DNA from: Roseivivax sediminis
GTDB taxonomy: Bacteria; Pseudomonadota; Alphaproteobacteria; Rhodobacterales; Rhodobacteraceae
Assembly (NCBI RefSeq): GCF_900112685.1
Contig: NZ_FOMS01000004.1
Span: 139,025-203,024 of the forward strand
Length of the DNA: 64,000 nucleotides
Reading direction: 5' to 3'
A program made the translations under genes and the position numbers. Below, in pieces: positions 56,918 to 64,000 of this stretch (its first letter is position 1; every line of letters starts with the position of its first letter). The notes beneath the pieces are model-generated. The model worked only from the letters and a program-made list of their open reading frames with translations. It made no database searches and had not been told where the DNA came from.

Positions 56918-57055
56918 TTACCGTCGGTTACTAGCGAGCCCCAGAACAATGGCAATACCGATTCCGATGGCGGCGCCCACGGCCCAGGTTCCGGTCGCGA
57001 CGGCGGTTCCGGCTCCCACGGCGACAGCGACAGCGATGGCAGGTGCCTTGGACAT
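56918..57055 (-). CDS. 45-residue glycine-zipper-like hydrophobic peptide
   Basis: The product (MSKAPAIAVAVAVGAGTAVA through GAAIGIGIAIVLGLASNRR) is almost all Ala, Val, Gly and Ile with G-x-x-x-G spacing, and ends in a charged SNRR. It would form one or two membrane helices. The ATG at 57055 has a strong AGGAAGGAG site 6 nt upstream. It lies just beyond the IS21 left end, inside the accessory region. It could be a small membrane protein or a bacteriocin-like peptide; no family is recognised. It is too short for most gene callers. Confidence 0.55.
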   Translation of the reverse strand: MSKAPAIAVAVAVGAGTAVATGTWAVGAAIGIGIAIVLGLASNRR

Positions 57056-57373
57056 AACGGCGGCTCCTTCCTCTTGCCTTGCTTCGGCGGAGGCTCCGGC
57101 ACAATCATATCGCGAACCGGAAGCACTCGACAACCGCGCGCGTGATGGATCGATCCGACGCGCCCAGTCCTATCTATCTCCCGTGCAAGGCCACTAAGAG
57201 TCTGTCACTCAAAAGTTTTGTGAAACTCACAATCCCGCGATTCTTTGCCGGTCTTGGCAGCGCAACGGCAGGGTTCTGCGAAATTTCCACTTGAGCATAC
57301 AACTTAGGGTTTTACCCAGCGGCAGTCGGTTCCTACGCTCGCCTCAGATTCGCGGAGGGAGTTCATACCAGTG
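57056..57373. other. 318-bp intergenic region upstream of the GntR gene
   Basis: The stretch lies between the 45-residue gene and the divergently transcribed GntR regulator, and must hold both promoters. It is AT-richer than the window average (for example around 57180-57320). No coding frame of merit is seen. I cannot place a promoter with confidence. Confidence 0.5.
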
Positions 57374-58072
57374 ATGCATATCCGTCGCACGTCATGTTCC
57401 TACAGCACCGCCTATCTCGGATTGCGTGATCAGATCATACGAGGCGACTACAAGCCGGGCTCACGCCTTGGCATATCACTGCTCGCCAACGAGTTTCGTA
57501 TGAGCCCGACGCCGGTGCGCGAGGCACTGTCGCGCCTGGCCCAGGAAGACATAATCGAGACGCGTCAGCAGCGCGGATTCTTCATCAAGGAATTCAATCC
57601 GGACGAGATCGCTGAGCTTTACGCGCTCATTCATCTGAACGTCGCGTTTCTGATGCGACGCACCGCGTCGAACGGCGCGCTGCCCACGGTGGCCGACGAG
57701 ATCTCAGACATCTTCGCGGCCGAGACGGCGACCGCTGCGTCGAGGCACGTCTTTCGGTTTCGCGATCGGCTTGCCGACCACGCCGGGTCACCGAACGCGG
57801 CGCAGACTCTGCACAACCTTTTCCTCCGGACGCACTTCATCCGGGTAGTGGAGTTCAGCAACCGCCAGCGGCACGCAAAAATGAAAAGCATCGCTGTCAG
57901 TATCGCGAGAGCGGCCCGTCGCGATGATCGGCAGAACTGTTTCAGGGCCCTCGACAGACTGTTCCTGCAGCGGGCGGAGTGGTTCCCGACGGTTACAAAT
58001 CAAGCCTCCAACCTAGCGGCACAGATCGGCAAAGATGGCAGCGTCGAGCGGGAACTGAAAGTCGCTGAATAG
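57374..58072 (+). CDS. GntR family transcriptional regulator
   Basis: The 232-residue product has an N-terminal GntR winged helix (YLGLRDQIIRGDYKPGSRL, LLANEFRMSPTPVREALSRL, then IIETRQQRGFFIKEFNP) and a C-terminal helical domain of the FCD type (AELYALIHLNVAFLMRR). The ligand is unknown; the usual FCD metal-binding histidines are not obvious. The start is ATG 57374 (a GTG lies one codon before). Codon use is slightly less GC-rich than the core genes. It stands 318 bp upstream of the peptide precursor and is the only regulator in view. Confidence 0.88.
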   Translation: MHIRRTSCSYSTAYLGLRDQIIRGDYKPGSRLGISLLANEFRMSPTPVREALSRLAQEDIIETRQQRGFFIKEFNPDEIAELYALIHLNVAFLMRRTASNGALPTVADEISDIFAAETATAASRHVFRFRDRLADHAGSPNAAQTLHNLFLRTHFIRVVEFSNRQRHAKMKSIAVSIARAARRDDRQNCFRALDRLFLQRAEWFPTVTNQASNLAAQIGKDGSVERELKVAE

Positions 58073-58390
58073 GGCGCCGGAAGCGCTATTCGCCATCATC
58101 ACACGCCCAATTACCCCTTCCTCAGAGGCGCTCATTTCGGTGCCTAAATTGGACGCTTTGGCGAACGCCACCTGATACATCGGGTGCGAATTTTTCATTT
58201 ATAGTCAAATATCTGTCCACCTTCCCGGGCGAAACACGAGGTCCCGTCTCCGAATAATATATTTCTCACCATTTCGTTGCCTGAACGTAAGGCGGCTTGC
58301 TATCGATATACGTGTCGCGAACGGCTGAAACCCGGGAATGAGTTCGGAGATCAGAATCGCGGCGCAACACTGAAATCGGAGTAAGCAGAG
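58073..58390 (+). promoter_or_regulatory. AT-rich leader region of the peptide precursor
   Basis: This 318-bp region between the GntR stop and the precursor ATG has a low-GC core (about 58180-58330). A possible sigma70-like promoter is TTGCCT (58277-58282), an 18-bp spacer and TATCGA (58301-58306). GGAG about 8 nt before the ATG is the ribosome site. No other gene is convincing here; a minus-strand 61-codon frame overlaps the GntR end and lacks a ribosome site. The promoter call is weak. Confidence 0.35.
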
Positions 58391-58585
58391 ATGAGCATCA
58401 AAGCATCTGCTCTCGACACGCACGTGTTCGACCTTCACGCCGACGACGACCTGGACCTGTTCGCAGAAGAACTGCCCGAGCAGGTTCAGCTCGTGTCCGA
58501 CTGCGCCAGCTCGGCCAGCTCGGCCAGCTGCTGCACCTGCACGGGCAGCTTCGGCAGCATGGGTTCTGTCGTCAGCTGCGGCTGA
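58391..58585 (+). CDS. RiPP precursor peptide, thiopeptide/azole type
   Basis: The 64-residue product has two parts. Residues 1-37 form an acidic leader (DDDLDLFAEELPEQVQLVSD), with FDL and LDLF hydrophobic patches usable by a recognition element. Residues 38-64 form the core: Cys at 38, 47, 48, 50 and 63, nine Ser, two Thr, several Gly, including SASCCTCTGSFG and ending VVSCG. This composition fits YcaO-dependent heterocyclisation and dehydration, and resembles thiazolylpeptide and linear azole precursors. The ATG at 58391 has a GGAG site. It is the first gene of the cluster that ends in SpaB_C and YcaO genes. The exact leader cleavage site is unknown. Confidence 0.85.
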   Translation: MSIKASALDTHVFDLHADDDLDLFAEELPEQVQLVSDCASSASSASCCTCTGSFGSMGSVVSCG

Positions 58586-58594
58586 TACGGAATT

Positions 58595-58664
58595 TGTCCA
58601 GCGCCGGAGGCAGGCCCGCCTTCTGTGTCTGGACAGGTCGGCAGGCGTGGCGCGCCTGCCGACC
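58595..58664 (+). terminator. double hairpin after the precursor gene
   Basis: The first stem pairs TGTCCAG (58595-58601) with CTGGACA (58629-58635) over a 27-nt loop. The second, immediately after, pairs GGTCGGCAGGCG (58636-58647) with CGCCTGCCGACC (58653-58664), a perfect 12-bp stem with a 5-nt loop. No U run follows. The likely effect is partial termination or mRNA protection, so that precursor exceeds enzyme transcripts. That is common in RiPP operons and is inference here. Confidence 0.6.
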
Positions 58665-58836
58665 ATCCCCCGACAGACTTGGCGATCCATCGGTTCTCTT
58701 ACTTCACCCTTCAAGATAATCGATCGGACCGGTCCCGACAATCCCCGAGCGGCGCAAATCCACTTCGCGCCGGTTGGTTCCCTGTTGCCGTCGCCCCCCT
58801 TCGGACGCGGCACAAACAGATCTGGGAGATCGCGAC

Positions 58837-59115
58837 ATGACCATCGTCATCGAACTGCCCGCGACGCTGCGCCCCTATGCGTCCGGTGAATCGCGGGTCG
58901 CGCTCGACGGAGAGGACTCCTTCGGCGGCGCGCTCGATGCGCTCGTCACGCGGCATCCGCGCCTCAGAAAGCGGCTGCTCACATCGTCGGGCGCGATCTA
59001 CGATTTCGTCGGCGTTTTCGTGAACGATCGCCGGCTCGACCGCGACGACATGCCCGATCGCGCCCTCTCGGACGGCGACGTGGTGAGCTTCGTTCCGGCG
59101 ATGGCGGGGGGCTGA
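58837..59115 (+). CDS. ThiS/MoaD/CysO-like sulfur-carrier protein
   Basis: The 92-residue product has the ubiquitin-like sulfur-carrier fold pattern (MTIVIELPATLRPYASGES, VGVFVNDRRLDRDD, LSDGDVVSFVPAMAGG) and ends in Gly-Gly, the site of adenylylation and thiocarboxylation. Length and a MTIVIELPATLRPY-type start resemble the CysO/MoaD2 subgroup more than ThiS. The ATG at 58837 has GGGAG upstream. It is 3 nt upstream of a matching E1-rhodanese gene, inside the peptide cluster. Confidence 0.85.
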   Translation: MTIVIELPATLRPYASGESRVALDGEDSFGGALDALVTRHPRLRKRLLTSSGAIYDFVGVFVNDRRLDRDDMPDRALSDGDVVSFVPAMAGG

Positions 59116-59118
59116 GCC

Positions 59119-60288
59119 ATGGCCATGGACGGATCCGCACCGCCGACCATGCCGGAGTTGACGCAGGACGAAACGCGCCGCTACGGCCGGCAGCTCGTCC
59201 TGTCCCAGATCGGGCCGGACGGACAGCGCCGCCTCAAGGGGGCGCGCGTGCTCGTCGTCGGCAGCGGCGGGCTCGGTTCGCCCGTGCTGCTCTACCTTGC
59301 CGCGGCGGGGATCGGACATCTCGGCATCGTCGATTTCGACATCGTCGACATGAGCAACCTGCACCGGCAGGTCCTGTTCACCGACGCCGACGTCGACCGC
59401 TCCAAGACAGAGAGCGCGGCCGAACGCCTGCGGGCGCAGAACCCGCACCTGTCCTTTGCGGTGCACGAGGCCCGCATCGACGCGGACAACGCGGCCGGGC
59501 TCGTCTCCGGCCACGATGTCGTCGTGGACGGCACCGACAATTTCGCTGCGCGTTACGTCATCAACGATGCCTGCGTCCGTGCGGGCGTGCCCAACGTCTC
59601 GGCATCCATCCTGCGGTTCGAGGCGCAGGTCTCGGTCTTCGACCCGGCGCGCGGGGGGCCGTGCTATCGGTGCGTATTCCCCGCCCCGCCGCCGGCGGGT
59701 CTTGCCCCGTCCTGCGCCGAGGCCGGCGTGGTGGGCGTCCTTCCGGGCATCGCCGGGACGCTCCAGGCGAACGAGGTCATCAAGCTGGTCTGCGGCATCG
59801 GCACGCCGCTCGCGGGGCGGCTTCTGACCTTCGACGCGCTCGACGCCCGGTTCCGCACCTTCGAGGTGGCGCGCGACCGCGGCTGCGTCGCCTGCGGCGA
59901 TGCTGCGGATCCCGCCCGCCCCCTCGGCCTCAACCCCGAGGCGGCGCCGGCCACCTGCCACGCCGCTGCGATCCCGGAAATGACGGTCGAGGCGCTGAGC
60001 CGCAGTCTCGCCGAAGGGACCGCCCCCCTGCTCGTCGATGTGCGGGGCGAGGCGGAGCGCGGGATCGCCGCTATTCCGGGCTGCACGGCCATGCCGCTCG
60101 ACACGATCGAGATCGCGGCGGACGCGCTGCCCACGGGCCGGACGATCCTGTGCATCTGCCACAAGGGCGGCCGCTCCATCACCGCGGCGCGCACCCTGCG
60201 CGAACTTGGCTTCGACGATGTCGCGAGCCTTGCCGGCGGCGTCGACGCCTGGGCGGCCCGCATCGACCCCAGCGTCGCCCGCTACTGA
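59119..60288 (+). CDS. MoeZ-like E1 adenylyltransferase with rhodanese domain
   Basis: The 389-residue product is a MoeB/ThiF-type E1 enzyme: ATP site GSGGLGSP (48-55), HRQVLF, DGTDNFAARYVIND, and zinc cysteines C182, C185, C256 and C259. A C-terminal rhodanese domain (about 280-389) carries the active-site loop C347-H-K-G-G-R-S. It would adenylylate the sulfur carrier's Gly-Gly and charge it with sulfur, like MoeZ with CysO or Uba4 with Urm1. It lacks the leader-binding domain of azoline-forming E1 partners, so a sulfur-donor role is more likely. It lies 69 bp upstream of the ABC genes. Confidence 0.88.
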   Translation: MAMDGSAPPTMPELTQDETRRYGRQLVLSQIGPDGQRRLKGARVLVVGSGGLGSPVLLYLAAAGIGHLGIVDFDIVDMSNLHRQVLFTDADVDRSKTESAAERLRAQNPHLSFAVHEARIDADNAAGLVSGHDVVVDGTDNFAARYVINDACVRAGVPNVSASILRFEAQVSVFDPARGGPCYRCVFPAPPPAGLAPSCAEAGVVGVLPGIAGTLQANEVIKLVCGIGTPLAGRLLTFDALDARFRTFEVARDRGCVACGDAADPARPLGLNPEAAPATCHAAAIPEMTVEALSRSLAEGTAPLLVDVRGEAERGIAAIPGCTAMPLDTIEIAADALPTGRTILCICHKGGRSITAARTLRELGFDDVASLAGGVDAWAARIDPSVARY

Positions 60289-60357
60289 ACCCCGAGGCCG
60301 CGCCGCCGCGGCCCCTGTCACCGATTGGCCCCGAGGGCCGAGATCCGAGGTTACGCC

Positions 60358-61386
60358 ATGCCTGTCTTCTCCAAGCACCGCCTTCCGCGCGACGCGGGCG
60401 ACAGCCGCCGCGGCGCCGCGCTCGATCCAGCGCAGTCGCGGCCCCTGACGGACCTTCGGGTCGCGGCCACCGGGGTCCGCAAGACCTACAAGAGCGGCGA
60501 TCGCGAGATCCGCGCCCTGAAAGGTATCGATCTGCACGTCGCCAAGGGAGAGTTCCTGGGTGTTCTCGGCCCCAACGGCGCCGGCAAGACGACGCTGATC
60601 GAATGCCTGGAGGGCATCCGCAGCCCCGACGACGGCGACGTGCGCATCCTCGGCGCCGACGCCGCGGACGCGCGCGAGATGAAGGCGGTGCGCGGCCGCA
60701 TGGGGATCGCGCTCCAGCACTCCACCCTGCCGCCGCGCCTGACGGCGCGCGAGCTTCTGGGGTTGCAGGCGCGCCTCTATGCCAGCGACGTGAGGGTCGA
60801 CCGGATGATCGACCTCGTCGGGATCGGCGACAAGGCCGACCAGAGGATCGAGCACCTCTCGGGCGGCCAGCAACAGCGGGTCGCCGTGGCCATGGCGCTG
60901 ATGGGCGATCCGGAGCTTCTGTTCCTCGACGAGCCGACCTCGCAGCTCGACCCGCACGCGCGGCTGGCCCTGTGGGAGGTGCTCTATGCCCAGCGGGACC
61001 GGCGCGAGGCATCGGTGATCATCACGACCCACCAGATGGAAGAGGCGCAGCGCATCTGCGACCGGGTGGTGATCGTCGATCAGGGTCGCATCATCGCCGA
61101 GGGGCGCCCCAAGGACCTGCTGCGCCAGCATTTCACCGCGCGGCGCATGACCTTTCTCTTGCCGATGGCCGCCACGCTCGATCTGCGCGCGCTGAACGCG
61201 CGTTCCGCGCCGGCCGGAAACGGCCTCAAGCGCATCACGCTCAGGACCGAACGGCCGAGCGCGACGCTGGTCGAACTGGGCCAGACCTTCGGCGACCAGC
61301 TTTCGGATCTCAGCGTCGAGGAACCGACGCTCGAGGAGCTTTTCGTGAAACTCACCGGGACCCCGCTTGAAGGAGAGGCCGCATGA
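60358..61386 (+). CDS. ABC transporter ATP-binding protein
   Basis: The 342-residue product has Walker A GPNGAGKTT (71-79), signature LSGGQQQR, Walker B LLFLDEP and the switch His in TTHQMEEA. The C-terminal 100 residues form an accessory domain typical of DrrA/NodI-type exporters. The N-terminal 35 residues are extra and basic. I chose ATG 60358. It overlaps the permease gene by 4 nt, so the two form one exporter, probably for the modified peptide or immunity. Confidence 0.92.
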   Translation: MPVFSKHRLPRDAGDSRRGAALDPAQSRPLTDLRVAATGVRKTYKSGDREIRALKGIDLHVAKGEFLGVLGPNGAGKTTLIECLEGIRSPDDGDVRILGADAADAREMKAVRGRMGIALQHSTLPPRLTARELLGLQARLYASDVRVDRMIDLVGIGDKADQRIEHLSGGQQQRVAVAMALMGDPELLFLDEPTSQLDPHARLALWEVLYAQRDRREASVIITTHQMEEAQRICDRVVIVDQGRIIAEGRPKDLLRQHFTARRMTFLLPMAATLDLRALNARSAPAGNGLKRITLRTERPSATLVELGQTFGDQLSDLSVEEPTLEELFVKLTGTPLEGEAA

Positions 61387-62459
61387 CCCTGGAACCTATC
61401 AGAGCGCTGTTCTCGATCCAGCTGGCGGAGACCCGGCGCGATTTCGGCGCGGTGTTCCTGAGCCTTATATTTCCGCTGTTCTTCGTCCTGCTGCTGAGCG
61501 GCTCGGTCCTGCTGTCGCCGGACTTCACGGTCGAGTTCGGAGTCGTCAACGGCGACACCAACGCGGAATCGCGCGCGTTTGCCGATGCTCTCGCTTCCCA
61601 GAACGTCGCATTGCGCACCCTCGGCGCCGACGAGGCCGCCGCCGGGCTCGACAGCGGGGAGCTGTCGGCCGTCGTCACCTTCCCCGAGGGCTGGCGCCCC
61701 GGCGGCGCGGAGCCGCTGCGGCTCGACAGCGGAGAGACTTTCTCGGGCTTCGCGCAGACGGCGGTGGACGCGGCGCGGGCGCGCGTCGGCCTCGCCGACG
61801 ACGGCAGCATCGACGCCCGCGTCGTCACCCAGGCCCGGAACGCCGAGTTCAACTTCATCTACCCGGGCATGTTGGCGCTCGCGCTGGTGCAACTCGGCCT
61901 CTTCATGACCGCGACGCCGATCCTCAAGGCGCGGGACCGCGGCACGCTGCGCTACCTGCTGCTCACTCCGCTTACCAAGACCGAGATGGTGTTCAGCCAG
62001 ATCGCCTTCCGCCTGGCCGTGGCCATCGTGCAGATCGGCATTCTGCTGGGCGTGGGCAGCTTCATCGTCGACCTGACGCTTCTGCAATGGGTCCAGACCG
62101 CCGGCCTCGCGCTCATGGGCGTGGTGATGCTGATCGCCGTTGGCTACGCGCTCTCGGGCCTCGCCAGCAGCACCGAATCCGGCATGGCCCTGATCATGAT
62201 CGCGAACTTCACGCTCATGTTCGGCGGCAACATCTTCTGGGATCCCGAGGGCTCCACCGTGCTGATGGCGATCGCCCATGTGCTGCCGGTCAGCTACCTC
62301 GCCGACGCCTTCCGGCAGGTCATCACGCATACCGACGGGCTGTGGCCGCTCTGGGTCGATCTCGTCGCCATCGTCGGCTGGACCGCTGCGATCCTCATGC
62401 TCGCGACCCGCACGTTCTCGTTCGACATGCGCAGCGGAGACACCGCCCAACGCGCCTGA
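61383..62459 (+). CDS. ABC-2 type transporter permease
   Basis: The 358-residue product has an N-terminal membrane helix (LSLIFPLFFVLLLSGSVLL), a periplasmic domain of about 110 residues with NGDTNAESRAFADALASQN, and five or so C-terminal helices (for example TAGLALMGVVMLIAVGYALS). This is the ABC-2 exporter permease layout. The overlap with the ATPase (ATGA) points to coupled translation. Role: export of, or self-protection against, the cluster's product. Confidence 0.9.
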   Translation: MTLEPIRALFSIQLAETRRDFGAVFLSLIFPLFFVLLLSGSVLLSPDFTVEFGVVNGDTNAESRAFADALASQNVALRTLGADEAAAGLDSGELSAVVTFPEGWRPGGAEPLRLDSGETFSGFAQTAVDAARARVGLADDGSIDARVVTQARNAEFNFIYPGMLALALVQLGLFMTATPILKARDRGTLRYLLLTPLTKTEMVFSQIAFRLAVAIVQIGILLGVGSFIVDLTLLQWVQTAGLALMGVVMLIAVGYALSGLASSTESGMALIMIANFTLMFGGNIFWDPEGSTVLMAIAHVLPVSYLADAFRQVITHTDGLWPLWVDLVAIVGWTAAILMLATRTFSFDMRSGDTAQRA

Positions 62460-62517
62460 CATGCCGCGCCGTGCCAGGTGCGCGGCGCACGACCCCGACG
62501 ACCCGAGGAGATGGCCC

Positions 62518-63447
62518 ATGACCGACGCCCCCGTGACCACCGACCCCAACTGGATCTTCCTCAAGATCTATCTCGGCGAAGCGGTCGACCGCATGGACTG
62601 GATGATCGCCGAGGTCGCCCGGCTCACCGCCCGCCGCGACGATCTGCGGAAATGGTTCTTCCTGCGCTATATCGACGAGGACGGCATCCATGTCCGCCTG
62701 CGCGTGCTGCCCGCCGACGAGGCAAGCGCCGACAAGATCCGGGCGGACCTGATCGACTCCACCGCCGACCGCCTCAGCCGCATCCACGCCCAGCCGCCCG
62801 GCGATTACGCGCCGATGGTGTCGCTGCCCGGTTTCGAGGAGCAGATCGAGCAGGTCACCGCCGCCCACAACGACGTGCGCGTGGTCGAGGCCGCCTACGA
62901 GCCCGAGTACGACAAGTTCGGCGGCGCCGCCGGCATGCCCATCGCCGAGACGCTGTTCTTCCGCAGCTCCGAGATCGCCGCACGGCTGATCGAGCTCGAC
63001 ACCGACGGCGCGCTGTCGCGCAAGAGCCTGATCCCGCGCCTCATGCACGAGACCTTCGAGGCGTTCCGCCCCGGCACCGACCCCGCCACCTTCTGGCGCG
63101 AATATTCCTATTACTGGCTCGGGGCGCGGACACCCGCGGCCGAGGATTGGCGCGACCGTTTCGCCGAGAAGGCCGCCGACCTCGCCGCCGACGGGATCTC
63201 GCCGCTGGCGCCGCACGGCACCGCGCAGGGCAAGTTCGATGCGCTGGTCTCGGACTGGCGCACGGCGCTGGACGCCGCCGCCGCGGATTACGCCGCGCTC
63301 GGCGGACAGGCCGGGATCAACGCCGAGGTGCTCGCCTTCACCTTCGCGCACCTGATGAACAACCGCCTCGGCATCGCCAGCCTCGAAGAGGCATACATGG
63401 CCGCGCTGGTCGAGCAAGCGGCCGAGCCCGGGAAGGAAGCGGCATGA
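62518..63447 (+). CDS. SpaB_C domain, thiopeptide-type bacteriocin biosynthesis protein
   Basis: The 309-residue product matches the SpaB_C/Lant_dehydr_C family, found in lanthipeptide and thiopeptide synthesis: WFFLRYIDEDG (46-56), HVRLRVL, YEPEYDKFGG (127-136), AETLFFRSSEIA (143-154) and a terminal HLMNNRLGI. Stand-alone members act as the elimination half of a split LanB dehydratase or as pyridine synthases forming the thiopeptide macrocycle. Which of these it is cannot be told from sequence. The ATG at 62518 has GAGGAG upstream. It overlaps the YcaO gene by 4 nt. Confidence 0.88.
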   Translation: MTDAPVTTDPNWIFLKIYLGEAVDRMDWMIAEVARLTARRDDLRKWFFLRYIDEDGIHVRLRVLPADEASADKIRADLIDSTADRLSRIHAQPPGDYAPMVSLPGFEEQIEQVTAAHNDVRVVEAAYEPEYDKFGGAAGMPIAETLFFRSSEIAARLIELDTDGALSRKSLIPRLMHETFEAFRPGTDPATFWREYSYYWLGARTPAAEDWRDRFAEKAADLAADGISPLAPHGTAQGKFDALVSDWRTALDAAAADYAALGGQAGINAEVLAFTFAHLMNNRLGIASLEEAYMAALVEQAAEPGKEAA

Positions 63448-64000
63448 ACCCGGTTCTCGACCTCGACATGGATCATCTGCGGGCGCGCTACCCCTTCCAG
63501 CGCCTGCTGATGCCGCAGGGCGGGCTTCTGTCGGGTGCCAGCAAGATGGCGCCCGACCGCGGATCGCCCGACCTGCACGTCGCCGTCACCGACATCGGCA
63601 ACATGACCAAGGTCTTCCCGCATGTCATCAAGCCCGACGGCAACGACGTCGTGGACGAGCCGATGGGCGGCGCCGGCGCCGATCTCGACGAGGAGATGGC
63701 CTGGCTGCGCGCGGTCATGGAAGGCGCGGAACGCTACGCCAACATGGCCTATGAGAGCGAGGACGATTTCGTCGTCGCCAGCGGCAACGAGGTGGGTGAG
63801 CTGGGCATCGACCTCGACACCATCGCCCGCTGCTCGGACGCCGAATACGCCGACCCGGCCTGCCCGTTCAATCCGCCCGACAAGTCCCTGCCGATCCGCT
63901 GGACGCGTGGCTGGTCGCTCACCCACGAACGCGAGCGTTGGGTGCCGACGGTGATGACGCATCTCTACGCGCGCCCCTCGCGGAACGAACGGTTCTGGCA
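63444..64000 (+). CDS. YcaO family protein, 5' part (window ends inside gene)
   Basis: The frame starts at ATG 63444 (ATGA overlap with the SpaB_C stop) and is open to the window end, giving 185 residues. It has the YcaO ATP-site pattern GGAGADLDEEMAWLRAVMEG followed by AERYANMAY (about 75-102), corresponding to the conserved G-x-G...E-x-x-ER segment, and later PIRWTRGWSLTHE. YcaO enzymes phosphorylate backbone amides to form azolines, thioamides or amidines. There is no TfuA partner or E1 fusion within the visible part. The gene continues beyond position 64000. Confidence 0.88.
   Translation, partial: MNPVLDLDMDHLRARYPFQRLLMPQGGLLSGASKMAPDRGSPDLHVAVTDIGNMTKVFPHVIKPDGNDVVDEPMGGAGADLDEEMAWLRAVMEGAERYANMAYESEDDFVVASGNEVGELGIDLDTIARCSDAEYADPACPFNPPDKSLPIRWTRGWSLTHERERWVPTVMTHLYARPSRNERFW

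Noticed and set aside
58013-58198. 61-codon minus-strand frame overlapping the end of the GntR gene
   Set aside because: No ribosome site precedes its ATG, it overlaps a real gene by 60 nt, and its Ser-rich segment lacks cysteine, so a second precursor is not supported.
58711-61131. 806-codon open frame on the minus strand over the sulfur-carrier and E1 genes
   Set aside because: The plus strand has unmistakable ThiS, MoeZ and ABC motifs there; the antisense protein has none.

Overview
The window is high-GC DNA (GC-rich third codon positions, many 1-4 nt gene overlaps, several GTG and TTG starts) from an alphaproteobacterium, most likely the Rhodobacterales/Roseobacter group. This is inferred from gene order: small ORF-murA-DUF2948-hisD-UPF0262-phosphatase, then infA-maf-RNase G-yacG; a YrhK-like gene between pheS- and pheT-like genes; pyrB with a non-catalytic dihydroorotase. 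No rRNA marker is present to fix the genus.

Layout. 1-8.8 kb: trmO, then a urease operon (ureD-ureA-ureJ-ureB-ureC-ureE-ureF-ureG) interrupted by a LprI-like secreted protein, two Rhodobacterales-type unknowns (one with a long Ala/Lys/Ser/Thr-rich tail), a possible 57-residue ORF and a DUF1127 protein. 9-19 kb: 5-formyl-THF cyclo-ligase, mgtE, guanine deaminase, a BCCT carrier, an Lrp/AsnC regulator divergent from alanine dehydrogenase, IMPACT protein, CDF transporter, mscL, GST and ytoQ. 19-24.7 kb: pheS-like, YrhK and pheT-like genes, where both synthetase-like chains have lost conserved catalytic-core residues, plus DUF3422. 25-44 kb: pntAB, an RND efflux pump, moaB, a uracil-DNA glycosylase, pyrB/pDHO/plsY, yciB, an EamA transporter, mgtC, ftsY and a lytic transglycosylase. 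44.5-55.2 kb: a long minus-strand run from murA through hisD, infA, maf, RNase G and yacG to a class V aminotransferase.

55.26-64 kb is an accessory region. A tRNA-Thr(GGT) gene is followed by a decayed tyrosine integrase, a truncated IS21-type istA remnant, a 45-residue glycine-zipper-like small ORF and a GntR regulator. Next comes what looks like a RiPP (modified-peptide) cluster: a 64-residue precursor with an acidic leader and a Ser/Cys/Thr-rich core, strong hairpins, a ThiS/CysO-like sulfur carrier, a MoeZ-like E1-rhodanese fusion, a two-gene ABC exporter, a SpaB_C (thiopeptide-type) protein and the first 185 residues of a YcaO protein cut by the window end. The likely product is an azole/azoline- and possibly dehydroamino-acid-containing, exported peptide. 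The dedicated sulfur-carrier pair is the unusual part. The cluster continues past position 64000.

Two families of short dispersed intergenic repeats are also present. One has six copies, each a G/C hairpin next to a conserved AT-containing box. The other is a larger element in two inverted copies.
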